From an uncultured Faecalibacterium sp. (GTDB lineage: Bacteria; Bacillota; Clostridia; Oscillospirales; Ruminococcaceae): a stretch of 64,000 nt of DNA. This document shows positions 48,941-58,375 of the stretch, in pieces (the stretch's first letter is position 1; each line of letters begins with the position of its first letter). A program made the translations under genes and the position numbers. The notes beneath the pieces are model-generated. The model searched no databases. It had not been told where the DNA came from and saw nothing but the letters and a program-made list of their open reading frames with translations. The DNA lies in the NCBI GenBank assembly GCA_904394215.1, contig CAJFNF010000001.1, positions 1 to 64,000 of the forward strand. The letters are read 5' to 3'.

Positions 48941-49851
48941 ACAACGAAGAAATGCAATTTTCCAATCAATTCAATATTCAGTGGTTCCCGGGCCACATGG
49001 CCCGCACCCTGCGGGTGATGGAGCAGGAGATCCAGCATGTGGACGCCAGCCTGATTCTGCTGGACGCCCGGATTCCGCTGTCCAGCCTCAACCCGGAGAT
49101 TGAGCGGATTACCGCCCGCAAGCCCCGGCTGTATGCGCTGAACAAGGCAGACCTGGCAGATCCTTCCGTCACCGAAGAATGGATTCGTTATTTCCGTTCG
49201 GCAGATGCCGGCTGTGTTGCCATCAATGCCAAAAGCAAGGGCGGCACCGCCGCAGTCCGGTCTGCCATCGAAAAAGAGCTGTCGGGTCTGCTGGCCCGGC
49301 GTCAGGCCCGCGGTATGGGTGGTGCAAAGACTCAGATTATGCTCTGCGGCATTCCCAACGTAGGCAAATCCACCTTCATCAATACCTTTGCCGGCTCGGC
49401 ACGGGCCAAGGCCGCAGACCGTCCCGGCGTTACCAAGGGCAAGCAGTGGGTTTCCACCGAGAAGTTTGACCTGTTGGATATGCCCGGCGTCCTGTGGAAG
49501 AAATTCGATTCCAAAACTACGGCGTCCAACTTGGCCTTCATCGGCTCCATCAAGGATGATATTCTGGACGTGGAAGAGCTGGCCATGAACCTGCTGGACG
49601 AAGTCCGCCAGAACTATCCCGACCTGGTGGCCAGCCGGTATAAGCTGGATGCAGAAACCATGGCTCTGCCGCCCTATGAGTTGATGGAAGCCATCGGCCG
49701 CAAACGCGGCCTGCTGGTGCGGGGCGGCGAAGTCAATACCGAGCGGTGCGCCGTTATGCTGGTGGATGAGTTCCGGGCCTGCAAATGGGGCCGGATTACC
49801 CTGGAGCGCCCGCCCCGCCGGGAGGATGCAGGGGAGGACATGGAGGAATGA
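48937..49851 (+). CDS. rbgA: Ribosome biogenesis GTPase RbgA (YlqF)
   Basis: The 304-residue circularly permuted GTPase needed for late 50S assembly. The permuted motif order is visible: G4 as LNKADL (about 67-72) before G1 GIPNVGKST (about 139-147) and G3 as DMPG (about 178). The N-terminus [11 protein letters not shown] is typical. The GTG start overlaps lepB by four bases. A position next to rplS fits its role, as L16-class late assembly factors often cluster with ribosomal genes. Confidence 0.95.
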   Translation: MNNEEMQFSNQFNIQWFPGHMARTLRVMEQEIQHVDASLILLDARIPLSSLNPEIERITARKPRLYALNKADLADPSVTEEWIRYFRSADAGCVAINAKSKGGTAAVRSAIEKELSGLLARRQARGMGGAKTQIMLCGIPNVGKSTFINTFAGSARAKAADRPGVTKGKQWVSTEKFDLLDMPGVLWKKFDSKTTASNLAFIGSIKDDILDVEELAMNLLDEVRQNYPDLVASRYKLDAETMALPPYELMEAIGRKRGLLVRGGEVNTERCAVMLVDEFRACKWGRITLERPPRREDAGEDMEE

Positions 49852-50492
49852 AGCGCCGGACCGATGAGGAAATCTCCCAGCCTCTCTATGCTTATGATGA
49901 TGCTGTCCGGGCGTCCAGCGGCTGCTTTGCCGGCGTAGATGAAGCCGGACGGGGCCCGCTGTGCGGCCCGGTCTGTGTGGCTGCCTGTATCCTGGACCCC
50001 ACCAAACCGGTCTGGGGCATCAATGACTCCAAAAAGCTCAGCGAAAAGAAGCGGGAAACTCTCTTTGCAGAAATCAAGGAGAAAGCCCTGGCTTACAGCA
50101 TTGTCTTTGTGGGGCCTGAAATCATCGACCGGGACAACATCCTCCAGGCCACCATGGGCGGCATGCGGGAAGCGGTAGAGAAACTGGAGATCACCCCCAA
50201 CCTTGTTCTGGTGGACGGCAACCGCTGTCCCAGCGGGCTGGCCATGCCGGCCCAGCCAGTGGTCAAAGGGGATGCCACCAGCGCCAGCATTGGCGCGGCT
50301 TCGATTTTGGCCAAAGTAAGCCGGGACCACTATATGATGGAGCTGGACCGGCAGTACCCCCAGTATCAACTGGCCAAGCACAAGGGCTATCCCACTAAGC
50401 TCCACTATGAGCTAATTGCCCAGTATGGCATCCAGCCTTTTTACCGCCGCAGCTTTTTGAAAAAGCAGGGCTACTGGACGGAGGGCCAGTGA
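49848..50492 (+). CDS. rnhB: Ribonuclease HII
   Basis: The 214-residue RNase HII cuts RNA in DNA-RNA hybrids and removes single ribonucleotides from DNA. The active-site aspartate and glutamate are in [15 protein letters not shown] (about 27-41), with a later aspartate in LVDGNRCP and the KVSRDHYM motif. Its ATG overlaps the rbgA stop (ATGA). It shares a one-base junction with yraN. Confidence 0.96.
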   Translation: MKRRTDEEISQPLYAYDDAVRASSGCFAGVDEAGRGPLCGPVCVAACILDPTKPVWGINDSKKLSEKKRETLFAEIKEKALAYSIVFVGPEIIDRDNILQATMGGMREAVEKLEITPNLVLVDGNRCPSGLAMPAQPVVKGDATSASIGAASILAKVSRDHYMMELDRQYPQYQLAKHKGYPTKLHYELIAQYGIQPFYRRSFLKKQGYWTEGQ

Positions 50493-50872
50493 TGGACCGG
50501 GCCGAAACCGGCCGTCGGGGGGAGCAGGCTGCCGCCCGGTATTATATCCAGCAGGGCTGTACCCTTTTGGAGCATAACTACCGGATCCGGGAAGGTGAAG
50601 TAGACCTGATTCTTCGGGACCCTGAGGGCGTCCTGATTATGTGTGAGGTGAAAACCCGCACCAACCCCAACGCCCTGTGCCGCCCATCCAATTCGGTGAC
50701 CAGGGCCAAACAACGGCGCCTGATCCTGGCCGCCTCTTCTTATTTGCAGCAGACCGGCCAGAGCGAGGCTTTTACCCGGTTTGATGTGGCAGAGGTCACC
50801 CCTCTTGACAGCGGCCGCTGGATCGTACATATTATAAAAAGTGCATTCGACGCAAGTGAATCATCAAGATGA
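50492..50872 (+). CDS. YraN-family (UPF0102) endonuclease-like protein
   Basis: A 126-residue protein of the YraN family, a predicted Holliday-junction-type nuclease fold. It has G-R-x-G-E-x-x-A-A-R-Y at the N-terminus, then NYRIREGEVDLILRD and the EVKTR motif (about 53-57), a PD-(D/E)XK-like site with D39, E53 and K55. ATG at 50492 has GGAGGG 6 bases upstream and overlaps the rnhB stop by one base. The true substrate is not established. Confidence 0.9.
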   Translation: MDRAETGRRGEQAAARYYIQQGCTLLEHNYRIREGEVDLILRDPEGVLIMCEVKTRTNPNALCRPSNSVTRAKQRRLILAASSYLQQTGQSEAFTRFDVAEVTPLDSGRWIVHIIKSAFDASESSR

Positions 50873-50899
50873 CGCAGGACTGAAAAGGAGCGATGGAAC

Positions 50900-52360
50900 A
50901 TGCAGTTTTTCAGCACGAGAGACACCAGCCGTCACGTGACCTCCTCGGAGGCCATTGTCCAGGGCCTGTCGGAGGAGGGAGGCCTGTTTGTGCCCGAGTC
51001 CTTCCCGCAGGTGGACGCTCAGGCCATCTGCCAGCTGGAATATCCGGCTATGGCAGCAGCCGTCCTCAAGGAATACCTGACTGATTACGACCCGGCCTTC
51101 CTGGCCCAGGCAGCAGCCAAGACCTATGGCGCCGCCTTTGGCGGAAAAGCCGGCTATCTTGCACCGGTGGAAGGGGACACCTGGTCTCTGGAACTGTGGC
51201 ACGGCCCCACCTGTGCTTTCAAGGATTATGCCCTGCAGCTGATGCCCAAGCTCCTGGTGGAGGCCAAGCGCAACCTGGATCACACCGAAAAGACTCTGAT
51301 CCTGGTGGCCACCAGCGGCGATACCGGCAAGGCTGCCCTGGATGGCTACCACGATATTCCCGGTGTGGAGATCGCGGTGTTCTATCCCACCGGCGGCACC
51401 AGTGAAATCCAGCGCCTCCAGATGGCCACCCAGGAGGGTGCCAACGTGGCTGTCTATGCAGTGCGGGGCAACTTCGACGATGCGCAGACCGGCGTCAAGC
51501 GGGTCTTTGCAGACAAGGAGATCGCCGCCCAGCTGGCTGCGCGGAACATCCATCTGTCCAGCGCCAACTCCATCAACTGGGGCCGTCTGGTGCCGCAGAT
51601 TGTCTATTATTTTGCGGCCTATGCCCAGCTGGTCAAAGCAGGGAAGATCGCCTTCGGCCAGGAAGTGGATTTCTGTGTCCCCACCGGCAACTTCGGCGAC
51701 ATTCTGGCCGGCTACTATGCCAAGCGGATGGGCTTGCCTGTAGGCCGTCTGGTCTGCGCATCCAACAAGAACAATGTTCTGACCGATTTCCTGCGCACTG
51801 GCACCTACACTGCCAAGCGGACCTTCTACAAAACTACTTCTCCCAGCATGGACATTCTGGTGTCCTCCAACCTGGAGCGCCTGCTGTTCCATGTGACCGG
51901 CAGCGACACTGAAGTGGCTGCGCTGATGGGCCGTCTGAACAAAGAGGGCAGCTACACCGTTCGTCCCGAGACCCTGGCAGCCATTCAGGAGACCTTCTCC
52001 TGCGGCTACGCTGAGGAGGATCAGGTGGCCCAGGAAATCCGCACCCGCTGGGAGCGGGACGGCTATCTCTGCGATACCCATACCGCCGTGGCCTTCCATG
52101 TAGCCCGGGAAAGCAAACGGGATGGCGTGCCGATGGTGGTTTTGTCCACTGCATCTCCTTTCAAGTTCCCCCGGAGCGTGCTGGCTGCACTGGGTCACGC
52201 AGCGCCCGAGAACGACTTTGAGGCCATGCAGGTTCTGGAGCAGGTCACCAGCCGTACTGCCCCTGCAAGCCTGGCCGGCCTGCGTCAGAAGGCCGAGCGG
52301 TTTGATGCAGTGATTGACCCGGGTGAAATTGCATCGGTGGCACTGAGCTACCAGGAATAA
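50900..52360 (+). CDS. thrC: Threonine synthase
   Basis: The 486-residue PLP enzyme turns O-phosphohomoserine into threonine. The N-terminal signature MQFFSTRDTSRHVTSSEAI is typical. The PLP lysine lies in CAFKDYALQLMP (about 110), and the phosphate-cradle loop is TSGDTGKAALDG. Length and motifs are normal. AAAGGAG precedes the start. It is 27 bases downstream of yraN and could be cotranscribed. Confidence 0.96.
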   Translation: MQFFSTRDTSRHVTSSEAIVQGLSEEGGLFVPESFPQVDAQAICQLEYPAMAAAVLKEYLTDYDPAFLAQAAAKTYGAAFGGKAGYLAPVEGDTWSLELWHGPTCAFKDYALQLMPKLLVEAKRNLDHTEKTLILVATSGDTGKAALDGYHDIPGVEIAVFYPTGGTSEIQRLQMATQEGANVAVYAVRGNFDDAQTGVKRVFADKEIAAQLAARNIHLSSANSINWGRLVPQIVYYFAAYAQLVKAGKIAFGQEVDFCVPTGNFGDILAGYYAKRMGLPVGRLVCASNKNNVLTDFLRTGTYTAKRTFYKTTSPSMDILVSSNLERLLFHVTGSDTEVAALMGRLNKEGSYTVRPETLAAIQETFSCGYAEEDQVAQEIRTRWERDGYLCDTHTAVAFHVARESKRDGVPMVVLSTASPFKFPRSVLAALGHAAPENDFEAMQVLEQVTSRTAPASLAGLRQKAERFDAVIDPGEIASVALSYQE

Positions 52361-52380
52361 AACTAGAACAGGAGAAACCA

Positions 52381-53064
52381 ATGGCACTTTTTGTGCTGGG
52401 CGACCCCCATCTTTCATTGGGCGGTGCAAAGCCCATGGATGTATTTCCGGGCTGGGACGGCTATGTGGAAAAGCTGGAATCCAACTGGCGCAAGCTGGTG
52501 AAGCCTGAGGATACGGTGGTGCTGGCAGGAGATATCAGCTGGTCCATGCGCCTGTCCGATACCCGCAAGGATTTCGCTTTTATCAACAGTCTGCCGGGCC
52601 AAAAGCTCCTGATGAAAGGCAACCATGACTATTGGTGGTCTACCGCCAACAAGATGAACGCTTTCTTTCAGTCTGAGGGGTTTGACACCCTTCATTTGCT
52701 GCACAACAATTCCTATACGGTGGATGGCTATGCGCTGTGTGGAACCCGGGGCTGGCTGTTTGACGTGGGGGAGCCCCACGACGAAAAAGTGATGAACCGG
52801 GAGATCGGCCGTCTGCGGCTGAGTCTGGACGCTGCCGAACCAGGAAAAGAGAAACTGGTCTTTCTCCACTATCCGCCGGTTTATACCGGAGCGGATGCCC
52901 CTGAGATCGTAGCTGTCCTCAAGGAATATGGAATTCGGCGGTGCTTTTATGCCCATCTTCATGGCAAGGCCCTGCGCTTTGCGGTTCAGGGTGAGGTGGA
53001 TGGCATCCGCTATAAGCTGGTCAGCGCGGACGGACTTCACTTCTGTCCGTATAAAATCACTTGA
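52381..53064 (+). CDS. Calcineurin-like metallophosphoesterase
   Basis: A 227-residue metallophosphatase. The metal ligands of the superfamily appear in order: GDPHL (8-12, D-x-H), LAGDISW (G-D), MKGNHDYWW (G-N-H-D), and the C-terminal H in LHYPP and HLHGKAL. The substrate is unknown; it resembles the family of serine/threonine-phosphatase-like proteins found next to thrC in clostridia, from memory. AGGAG lies close before the ATG. Confidence 0.87.
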   Translation: MALFVLGDPHLSLGGAKPMDVFPGWDGYVEKLESNWRKLVKPEDTVVLAGDISWSMRLSDTRKDFAFINSLPGQKLLMKGNHDYWWSTANKMNAFFQSEGFDTLHLLHNNSYTVDGYALCGTRGWLFDVGEPHDEKVMNREIGRLRLSLDAAEPGKEKLVFLHYPPVYTGADAPEIVAVLKEYGIRRCFYAHLHGKALRFAVQGEVDGIRYKLVSADGLHFCPYKIT

Positions 53065-53110
53065 CGGGACCTGAAAACCAGGAGAAATTCCCAAAATGTG
53101 AAAAAACAGC

Positions 53111-53139
53111 TGGCATTTATGCAGCGAACGTGTTATAAT
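53111..53139 (+). promoter_or_regulatory. Promoter of tig
   Basis: Perfect TATAAT (53134-53139) preceded by TGT (extended -10); the -35 TGGCAT (53111-53116) is weak. A leader of about 130 bases with two GC hairpins follows. Confidence 0.6.
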
Positions 53140-53268
53140 AAACGCTGACGCGATTGTCGTACCCAAAGGCGCGTGCGCCGTTTGGAAACACAAGATAGGC
53201 GCGCAGCGCAGATGCGGGGAGAGGAATCCTCTGCCCCAGCACCAATTTTTGAGCGGAGGAAAATCAAA

Positions 53269-54588
53269 ATGAATCTTATCAAGTGTGAAAAGCTCGAGAA
53301 GAGCATGGCAGAACTGCAGTTCTCGATTGATGCCGAGACCTATAAGAACGAAGTCCTGAAGGTCTTTAAGACCGAGGGCAAGAAGTACACGGTCCAGGGC
53401 TTCCGCAAGGGTAAGGCCCCCCGTCACCTGATCGAGCGGATGTACGGTCCCGATGTCTTCACCTACGACGCCATCAACAACCTGTTCCCGGCCGAGTTCG
53501 AGGCCGCCGTCAAGGCTGCCGGCATCGAGGCTGTGGGCCGTCCCGAGGTCACCGTTGATTCTGCCAGCGACGACCAGGGCGCAACCCTGACCGTCAAGGT
53601 CGCTGTCAAGCCCGAAGTCAAGCTGGGTGCATATACCGGTTTGACCGTGGAGAAGACGGTCCATACTGTTCAGGAGTCCGCTGTGGACGCTGAGCTGAAG
53701 CGTGTGCAGGAGCGCAACGCCCGTGAGCTGACCCGTGAGGGCGCTGCTCAGAACGGCGATATCGTTGATATCGACTTCGAGGGCTTTGTGGACGGCGTCG
53801 CATTTGAGGGCGGCAAGGCTGAGCATTACAGCCTGACCCTGGGCAGCGGCAGCTTCATCCCCGGTTTTGAGGATCAGGTTGTGGGCCACTCTGCCGGCGA
53901 CGAGTTCGACGTGAATGTCACCTTCCCCGAGCAGTATCAGGCTGCTGAGCTGGCTGGCAAGGCTGCTGTCTTCAAGATCAAGCTGCACGAGGTCAAGTAC
54001 AAGGAGCTGCCCGCTCTGGACGACGAGCTGGCCAAGGATTGCTCCGAGTACGACACCCTGGAAGAGTTCAAGGAGTCCATCCGCAAGTCCAACCAGGAGC
54101 AGCTGGACAAGCAGGATGACCTGGCTGTGGAGAACGCTCTGGTGGATCAGGTCATCGCCGGCATGGAGGCTGAGATTCCCCAGGCCATGTACGATGTCCG
54201 TATGGACGAGATGGTCAACGACTTTGCTTTCCGTGTGGAGCAGCAGGGTCTGAACCTGGACACCTATCTGAAGTATATGGGCCAGACCATGGAGCAGTTC
54301 CGTGCTTCCTTCATGCCCCAGGCTGAGAAGCAGGTCAAGATCCGTCTGGCTCTGGAGGCTGTCGCTGCAGCTGAGAATATCACCGCTTCTGAGGATGATG
54401 TCAATGCTGAGATCAAGCGGATTGCCGACCAGTACAAGATGGAGGAGTCCAAGGTCCGCGAGCTGGTCAACATGGATGACCTGAAGAAGGATCTGGCTGT
54501 CAACAAGGCCATCGACTTTGTCAAGAGCCACGCCAATATCGTGGAGAAGGCCGCTGAGGCCGAAGAGAAGGCTGCCGACGCTGAGTAA
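53269..54588 (+). CDS. tig: Trigger factor
   Basis: The 439-residue ribosome-bound chaperone and peptidyl-prolyl isomerase. The ribosome-binding signature GFRKGKAPRHLIE lies near 44-56. The FKBP-type domain spans about 160-245 (GDIVDIDFEGFVDGVAFEGG), and the C-terminal helical arms follow. Gene order tig-clpP-clpX is classic. GCGGAGG precedes the ATG at 53269; the upstream frame is leader. Confidence 0.97.
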   Translation: MNLIKCEKLEKSMAELQFSIDAETYKNEVLKVFKTEGKKYTVQGFRKGKAPRHLIERMYGPDVFTYDAINNLFPAEFEAAVKAAGIEAVGRPEVTVDSASDDQGATLTVKVAVKPEVKLGAYTGLTVEKTVHTVQESAVDAELKRVQERNARELTREGAAQNGDIVDIDFEGFVDGVAFEGGKAEHYSLTLGSGSFIPGFEDQVVGHSAGDEFDVNVTFPEQYQAAELAGKAAVFKIKLHEVKYKELPALDDELAKDCSEYDTLEEFKESIRKSNQEQLDKQDDLAVENALVDQVIAGMEAEIPQAMYDVRMDEMVNDFAFRVEQQGLNLDTYLKYMGQTMEQFRASFMPQAEKQVKIRLALEAVAAAENITASEDDVNAEIKRIADQYKMEESKVRELVNMDDLKKDLAVNKAIDFVKSHANIVEKAAEAEEKAADAE

Positions 54589-54655
54589 TCACTGCCGGTA
54601 AGCTGAGCCAGGGCAGGAGAGCGCCTGCGGCGCGCTGCCCGCGCACATGTTGTTG

Positions 54656-54701
54656 AAATTGACCGATGCGGCGGTTTTTTGGATGTCGCATCGGTCAATT
54701 T
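54656..54701. repeat. Perfect 15-bp inverted repeat between tig and clpP
   Basis: AAATTGACCGATGCG (54656-54670) and CGCATCGGTCAATTT (54687-54701) are exact inverse complements, with a 16-base loop containing a run of six T. A second GC-rich hairpin, GGGCAG/CTGCCC, lies at 54611-54640. This may be the tig terminator, an operator or an RNA-processing site; the T-run inside the loop is not the standard terminator layout. Confidence 0.7.
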
Positions 54702-54746
54702 TGCAAAAATAGCGAATCAAATTTGATTTTCAGGAGGCGAACTGTT

Positions 54747-55346
54747 ATGAGTTTTGTTCCCTATGTTGTAGAACAGACAGCCCACGGAGAGCGTTCCTAC
54801 GATATTTTCTCCCGTCTGCTGAACGACCGCATCATCGTCCTGAGCGAGGACGTCAATGATACTTCCGCCAGCCTGGTTGTTGCCCAGCTGCTGTACCTCG
54901 AGGGGCAGGACCCGGACAAGGACATCAGCCTGTATATCAACAGCCCCGGCGGCTCCATCAGTGCAGGCATGGCCATCCATGACACCATGCACTATATCAA
55001 GTGCGATGTCTCCACTATCTGCATGGGTATGGCTGCTTCGATGGGCGCATTCCTGCTGGCCAGCGGCACCAAGGGCAAGCGCTTTGCGCTGCCCAACTCG
55101 GAGATCCTGATCCATCAGCCTCTGATCGCCGGCGGACAGGGCGGCGGCCTCTCGGGCCAGGCCACCGACATCAAGATTCACGCTGACCACATCGTCTACC
55201 TGCGCGATAAGATCAACGGCCTGCTCAGCGAGTACACCGGCCAGCCCATCGAGCGGGTCCGCGAGGACACCGAGCGGGATAATTATATGACCGCTCTGCA
55301 GGCCAAGGAGTACGGCCTGGTGGACCAGGTCATTACCACACGCTGA
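54747..55346 (+). CDS. clpP: ATP-dependent Clp protease proteolytic subunit
   Basis: The 199-residue serine protease forms a barrel with ClpX. The catalytic serine is in [12 protein letters not shown] (about 98), the histidine in ILIHQPL (about 123) and the aspartate near RDNYMT (about 175). CAGGAGG precedes the ATG at 54747. No clear CtsR-type operator is seen in the region upstream. Confidence 0.98.
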   Translation: MSFVPYVVEQTAHGERSYDIFSRLLNDRIIVLSEDVNDTSASLVVAQLLYLEGQDPDKDISLYINSPGGSISAGMAIHDTMHYIKCDVSTICMGMAASMGAFLLASGTKGKRFALPNSEILIHQPLIAGGQGGGLSGQATDIKIHADHIVYLRDKINGLLSEYTGQPIERVREDTERDNYMTALQAKEYGLVDQVITTR

Positions 55347-55391
55347 ACCACTGGCTGAGCGCAGAAACGCACAAAAAAGGAAAGTACAGCT

Positions 55392-56723
55392 ATGGCAAAT
55401 AACAATTCCGGCAGAGATAAAAATGAAAAAGATCTTGTTTGCAGCTTCTGCGGCAAGCATCAGGACGAAGTCGAGCGTATGATCATTGGGCCCGGCGTCA
55501 ACATCTGCAGCGAGTGCATCAACCTGTGCTACGATCTGCTGGGGGAGAAGCCCGACCGTTCCAGCGGCAACCGTCCCAATCGGGGCGGCGCCCCCAACGC
55601 CCGGGCCCGGATGCAGCCTGCAGCACCGGTCCAGCTCAATATTATGACCCCCGAGGAGATCAAGGAGGGTCTGGACCAGTATGTCATTGGCCAGGATGAG
55701 GCCAAGCGGGTCCTGTCCGTCTCGGTGTACAATCACTACAAGCGAATCATGAGCGGGAAGGGGAATGACGTCGAGCTGCAGAAGTCCAACGTTCTGCTGC
55801 TGGGTCCTTCCGGCGTGGGCAAGACCCTGCTGGCACAGACACTGGCGCGGATGCTGGGCGTCCCCTTTGCCATCGCCGATGCCACCACCCTGACCGAAGC
55901 CGGCTATGTAGGTGAGGATGTGGAGAACATCCTGCTGAAACTAATTCAGGCAGCCGACTTCGATGTGCAGCGGGCGCAGATCGGCATCATCTACATCGAT
56001 GAGATCGACAAAATCACCCGCAAGAGCGAAAACCCCTCCATCACCCGGGACGTGGGCGGTGAAGGTGTCCAGCAGGCCCTGCTGAAGATCCTGGAAGGCA
56101 CGGTCAGCAATGTCCCGCCCCAGGGCGGCCGCAAGCATCCTCAGCAGGAGTTCATCCAGATTGACACCACCAACATCCTGTTCATCTGCGGCGGCGCCTT
56201 TGACGGGCTGGACAAATACATCCAGCGCCGCACCGACAACTCCGCGCTGGGCTTTGGCAGCAATCTGAAGGACAACTCCTCTGAAGCACAGAAGGCTCTG
56301 CTGCGGAAGGTGGAGCCCCATGATCTGGTGAAGTTTGGCTTGATTCCTGAGCTGATCGGCCGTCTGCCTGTCATCACCGTTCTGGATGACCTGGACGAGG
56401 ATACTCTGGTCCGGGTGCTGAAAGAGCCCAAAAACAGCCTGGTCAAGCAGTACAAAGCACTGCTTGGAATGGACAACGTGGACCTGGTCTTTACCGATGA
56501 TGCCCTGCGTGCCATCGCCCGCAAGACCATCGAGCGCAAAACCGGCGCCCGCGGCCTGCGCAGTGTGATGGAGAACCTGCTGATGCCGGTGATGTACACT
56601 GTTCCCAGTGATGCCACCATCATCCGGGTTACCATTGACGAGGACACCGTGGAAGGCGGCGAACCCCACATGGAGTACGGCGCCGTCCGCAAACGCTACA
56701 AGAATCAGATTTCGGTGAGCTGA
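55392..56723 (+). CDS. clpX: ATP-dependent Clp protease ATP-binding subunit ClpX
   Basis: The 443-residue AAA+ unfoldase feeds substrates to ClpP. The N-terminal zinc-binding domain shows [15 protein letters not shown] and CSECINLC. Walker A is GPSGVGKT (about 138-145) and Walker [10 protein letters not shown]. The pore loop GYVGEDVE and the IGF-type loop ([12 protein letters not shown] nearby) fit the family. It lies 45 bases after clpP, and a strong terminator follows. Confidence 0.98.
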   Translation: MANNNSGRDKNEKDLVCSFCGKHQDEVERMIIGPGVNICSECINLCYDLLGEKPDRSSGNRPNRGGAPNARARMQPAAPVQLNIMTPEEIKEGLDQYVIGQDEAKRVLSVSVYNHYKRIMSGKGNDVELQKSNVLLLGPSGVGKTLLAQTLARMLGVPFAIADATTLTEAGYVGEDVENILLKLIQAADFDVQRAQIGIIYIDEIDKITRKSENPSITRDVGGEGVQQALLKILEGTVSNVPPQGGRKHPQQEFIQIDTTNILFICGGAFDGLDKYIQRRTDNSALGFGSNLKDNSSEAQKALLRKVEPHDLVKFGLIPELIGRLPVITVLDDLDEDTLVRVLKEPKNSLVKQYKALLGMDNVDLVFTDDALRAIARKTIERKTGARGLRSVMENLLMPVMYTVPSDATIIRVTIDEDTVEGGEPHMEYGAVRKRYKNQISVS

Positions 56724-56740
56724 GATTTGCCGAAGTTGCT

Positions 56741-56778
56741 GCCCAGCCAGGGAACCCACCCCTCGGCTGGGCTTTTTT
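56741..56778 (+). terminator. Terminator of clpX
   Basis: GCCCAGCC (56741-56748) pairs with GGCTGGGC (56765-56772), followed by six T. Confidence 0.85.
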
Positions 56779-56790
56779 CACCCAAAATTC

Positions 56791-56819
56791 TTGTTTCTCG
56801 CCAGAAAGTGTACTATAAT
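56791..56819 (+). promoter_or_regulatory. Promoter of the aminotransferase gene
   Basis: TTGTTT (56791-56796) and perfect TATAAT (56814-56819) with 17 bases between. Confidence 0.75.
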
Positions 56820-56938
56820 AATAAAGTCTGGGATTGTGCCGGCAAAGCCGGCCAGTGGAAAGACATTTCTGCCGCACTTTCTCTGGCAGGGAAGCTGCGG
56901 TTGTGGGCAAAGAAAGTATTGTAAAGGAGCACTTCATT

Positions 56939-58219
56939 ATGGCAAATTATTTGGAGATGAGCACCGAAGAACTGAAGCAAGAGGAGAGCAAGCTGCGCAA
57001 AGCCTATGAGGACTACAAGGCCATGGGCCTGAAGCTGAATATGGCCCGCGGCAAGCCCGGCCCTCACCAGATGGACCTGTCCATGGACCTGTTCAAGACC
57101 ACCGATTACACTGCTGCGGACGGCACCGATGCCCGCAACTACGGTGACCTGGAAGGTCTGTACGAGGCACGGCAGCTGTTTGGCGACGTGATGGGCGTCA
57201 AGCCCGAAAACGTCTTTGTGGGCGGCAACTCCAGCCTGCAGCTGATGTACTGCCTGGTGAGCATTGGCTACACCTTCGGCTTCCCGGAGTCTCCCTGCCC
57301 CTGGTCCCAGGTGGATCACCCCAAGTTCCTGTGCCCTGTGCCCGGCTATGACCGTCACTTCCGTATCACCGAGGAGTTCGGCATCGACATGATCAATGTC
57401 CCCATGACGCCGGAAGGCCCCGATATGGATATGGTTGAAAAGCTGGTGGCAGAGGATCCCACCATCAAGGGCATTTGGTGTGTGCCCCAGTACTCCAACC
57501 CCGATGGCTATACTTACAGCGACGAAACCGTCCGCCGCTTCGCCGCCATGAAGACCGCCGCCCCTGATTTCAAGATCTTCTGGGATGAGGCTTACATCGT
57601 CCACCATCTGACTGACGAGATCATTGAGACCCCGGTTCTGCTGGAGGAGAGCAAGCCTTACGGCCACGAGGACCGCGTCTTCATGTTCACTTCCACCAGC
57701 AAGATCACCTTCCCGGGCGCTGGTGTGTCGGCTCTGGCCTGCAGCGACAACATGATGAAGTATGTCTGCAAGCGCTTCGGCGTCATGATCATCAGCTACG
57801 ACAAGATGAACCAGCTGCGCCATGTGCGGTTCCTGAAGAACAAGGCAGGCGTCCTGGCTCATATGCTCAAGCATCGCCGCCGTCTGGTGCCCGCCTTTGA
57901 CGCTGTCAAGACCACTTTTGCCCAGAAGCTGATCCCCTGCGGCGACATCGCTCATTGGACCAACCCCAAAGGCGGTTACTTCATCAGCCTGTATGTGATG
58001 CCCGGCTGCGCCAAGCGTGTGGCACAGCTATGCAAGGAGGCAGGCCTGGTGCTGACTGGCGCCGGCGCATCCTTCCCCTACGGCAAGGATCCCGACGATT
58101 CCCACCTGCGCATTGCCCCCACTTACCCCAGCCTGACCGAGGTCGAGAAGGCTTCCGACCTGCTGACCATCTGCACCCGGCTGGCTACTGTTGAGCTGCT
58201 GCTCAAGCAGAAGGCCTGA
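56939..58219 (+). CDS. Aspartate aminotransferase-type PLP enzyme (PF12897 family)
   Basis: A 426-residue class I/II aminotransferase. Typical parts are NMARGKPGPHQMDLS near residue 34, NYGDLEGLYEARQLFGD, the PLP-contacting WDEAYIVHHLT (about 214) and the PLP lysine region FTSTSKITFPGAGVSA (about 242-257, catalytic K). It fits the bacterial Asp_aminotransf group rather than classic AspC. The substrate is probably aspartate and 2-oxoglutarate, by homology. AAAGGAG precedes the ATG at 56939, and it has its own promoter. Confidence 0.88.
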   Translation: MANYLEMSTEELKQEESKLRKAYEDYKAMGLKLNMARGKPGPHQMDLSMDLFKTTDYTAADGTDARNYGDLEGLYEARQLFGDVMGVKPENVFVGGNSSLQLMYCLVSIGYTFGFPESPCPWSQVDHPKFLCPVPGYDRHFRITEEFGIDMINVPMTPEGPDMDMVEKLVAEDPTIKGIWCVPQYSNPDGYTYSDETVRRFAAMKTAAPDFKIFWDEAYIVHHLTDEIIETPVLLEESKPYGHEDRVFMFTSTSKITFPGAGVSALACSDNMMKYVCKRFGVMIISYDKMNQLRHVRFLKNKAGVLAHMLKHRRRLVPAFDAVKTTFAQKLIPCGDIAHWTNPKGGYFISLYVMPGCAKRVAQLCKEAGLVLTGAGASFPYGKDPDDSHLRIAPTYPSLTEVEKASDLLTICTRLATVELLLKQKA

Positions 58220-58239
58220 GCTTCCGGCTCAGGGCCGGT

Positions 58240-58293
58240 CTGAAAAGTCCCCCAGCGCTTTGCAGCCACTGTTCGGCCTGTTTGACTTTTCAG
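58240..58293. repeat. 10-bp inverted repeat between aminotransferase and secDF
   Basis: CTGAAAAGTC (58240-58249) and GACTTTTCAG (58284-58293) are exact inverse complements around 34 bases. A second hairpin, CCTG-CCGG/CCGG-CAGG (58318-58339), lies right before the secDF ribosome-binding site. They may end the aminotransferase transcript or shape the secDF leader. Confidence 0.5.
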
Positions 58294-58375
58294 ATGCATC
58301 CTAAAAAATCTCCTCTGCCTGTCCGGCCAACCGGGCAGGCGGGAGGTTATTTCATTGGGAGGTTTCCAAATCAAT

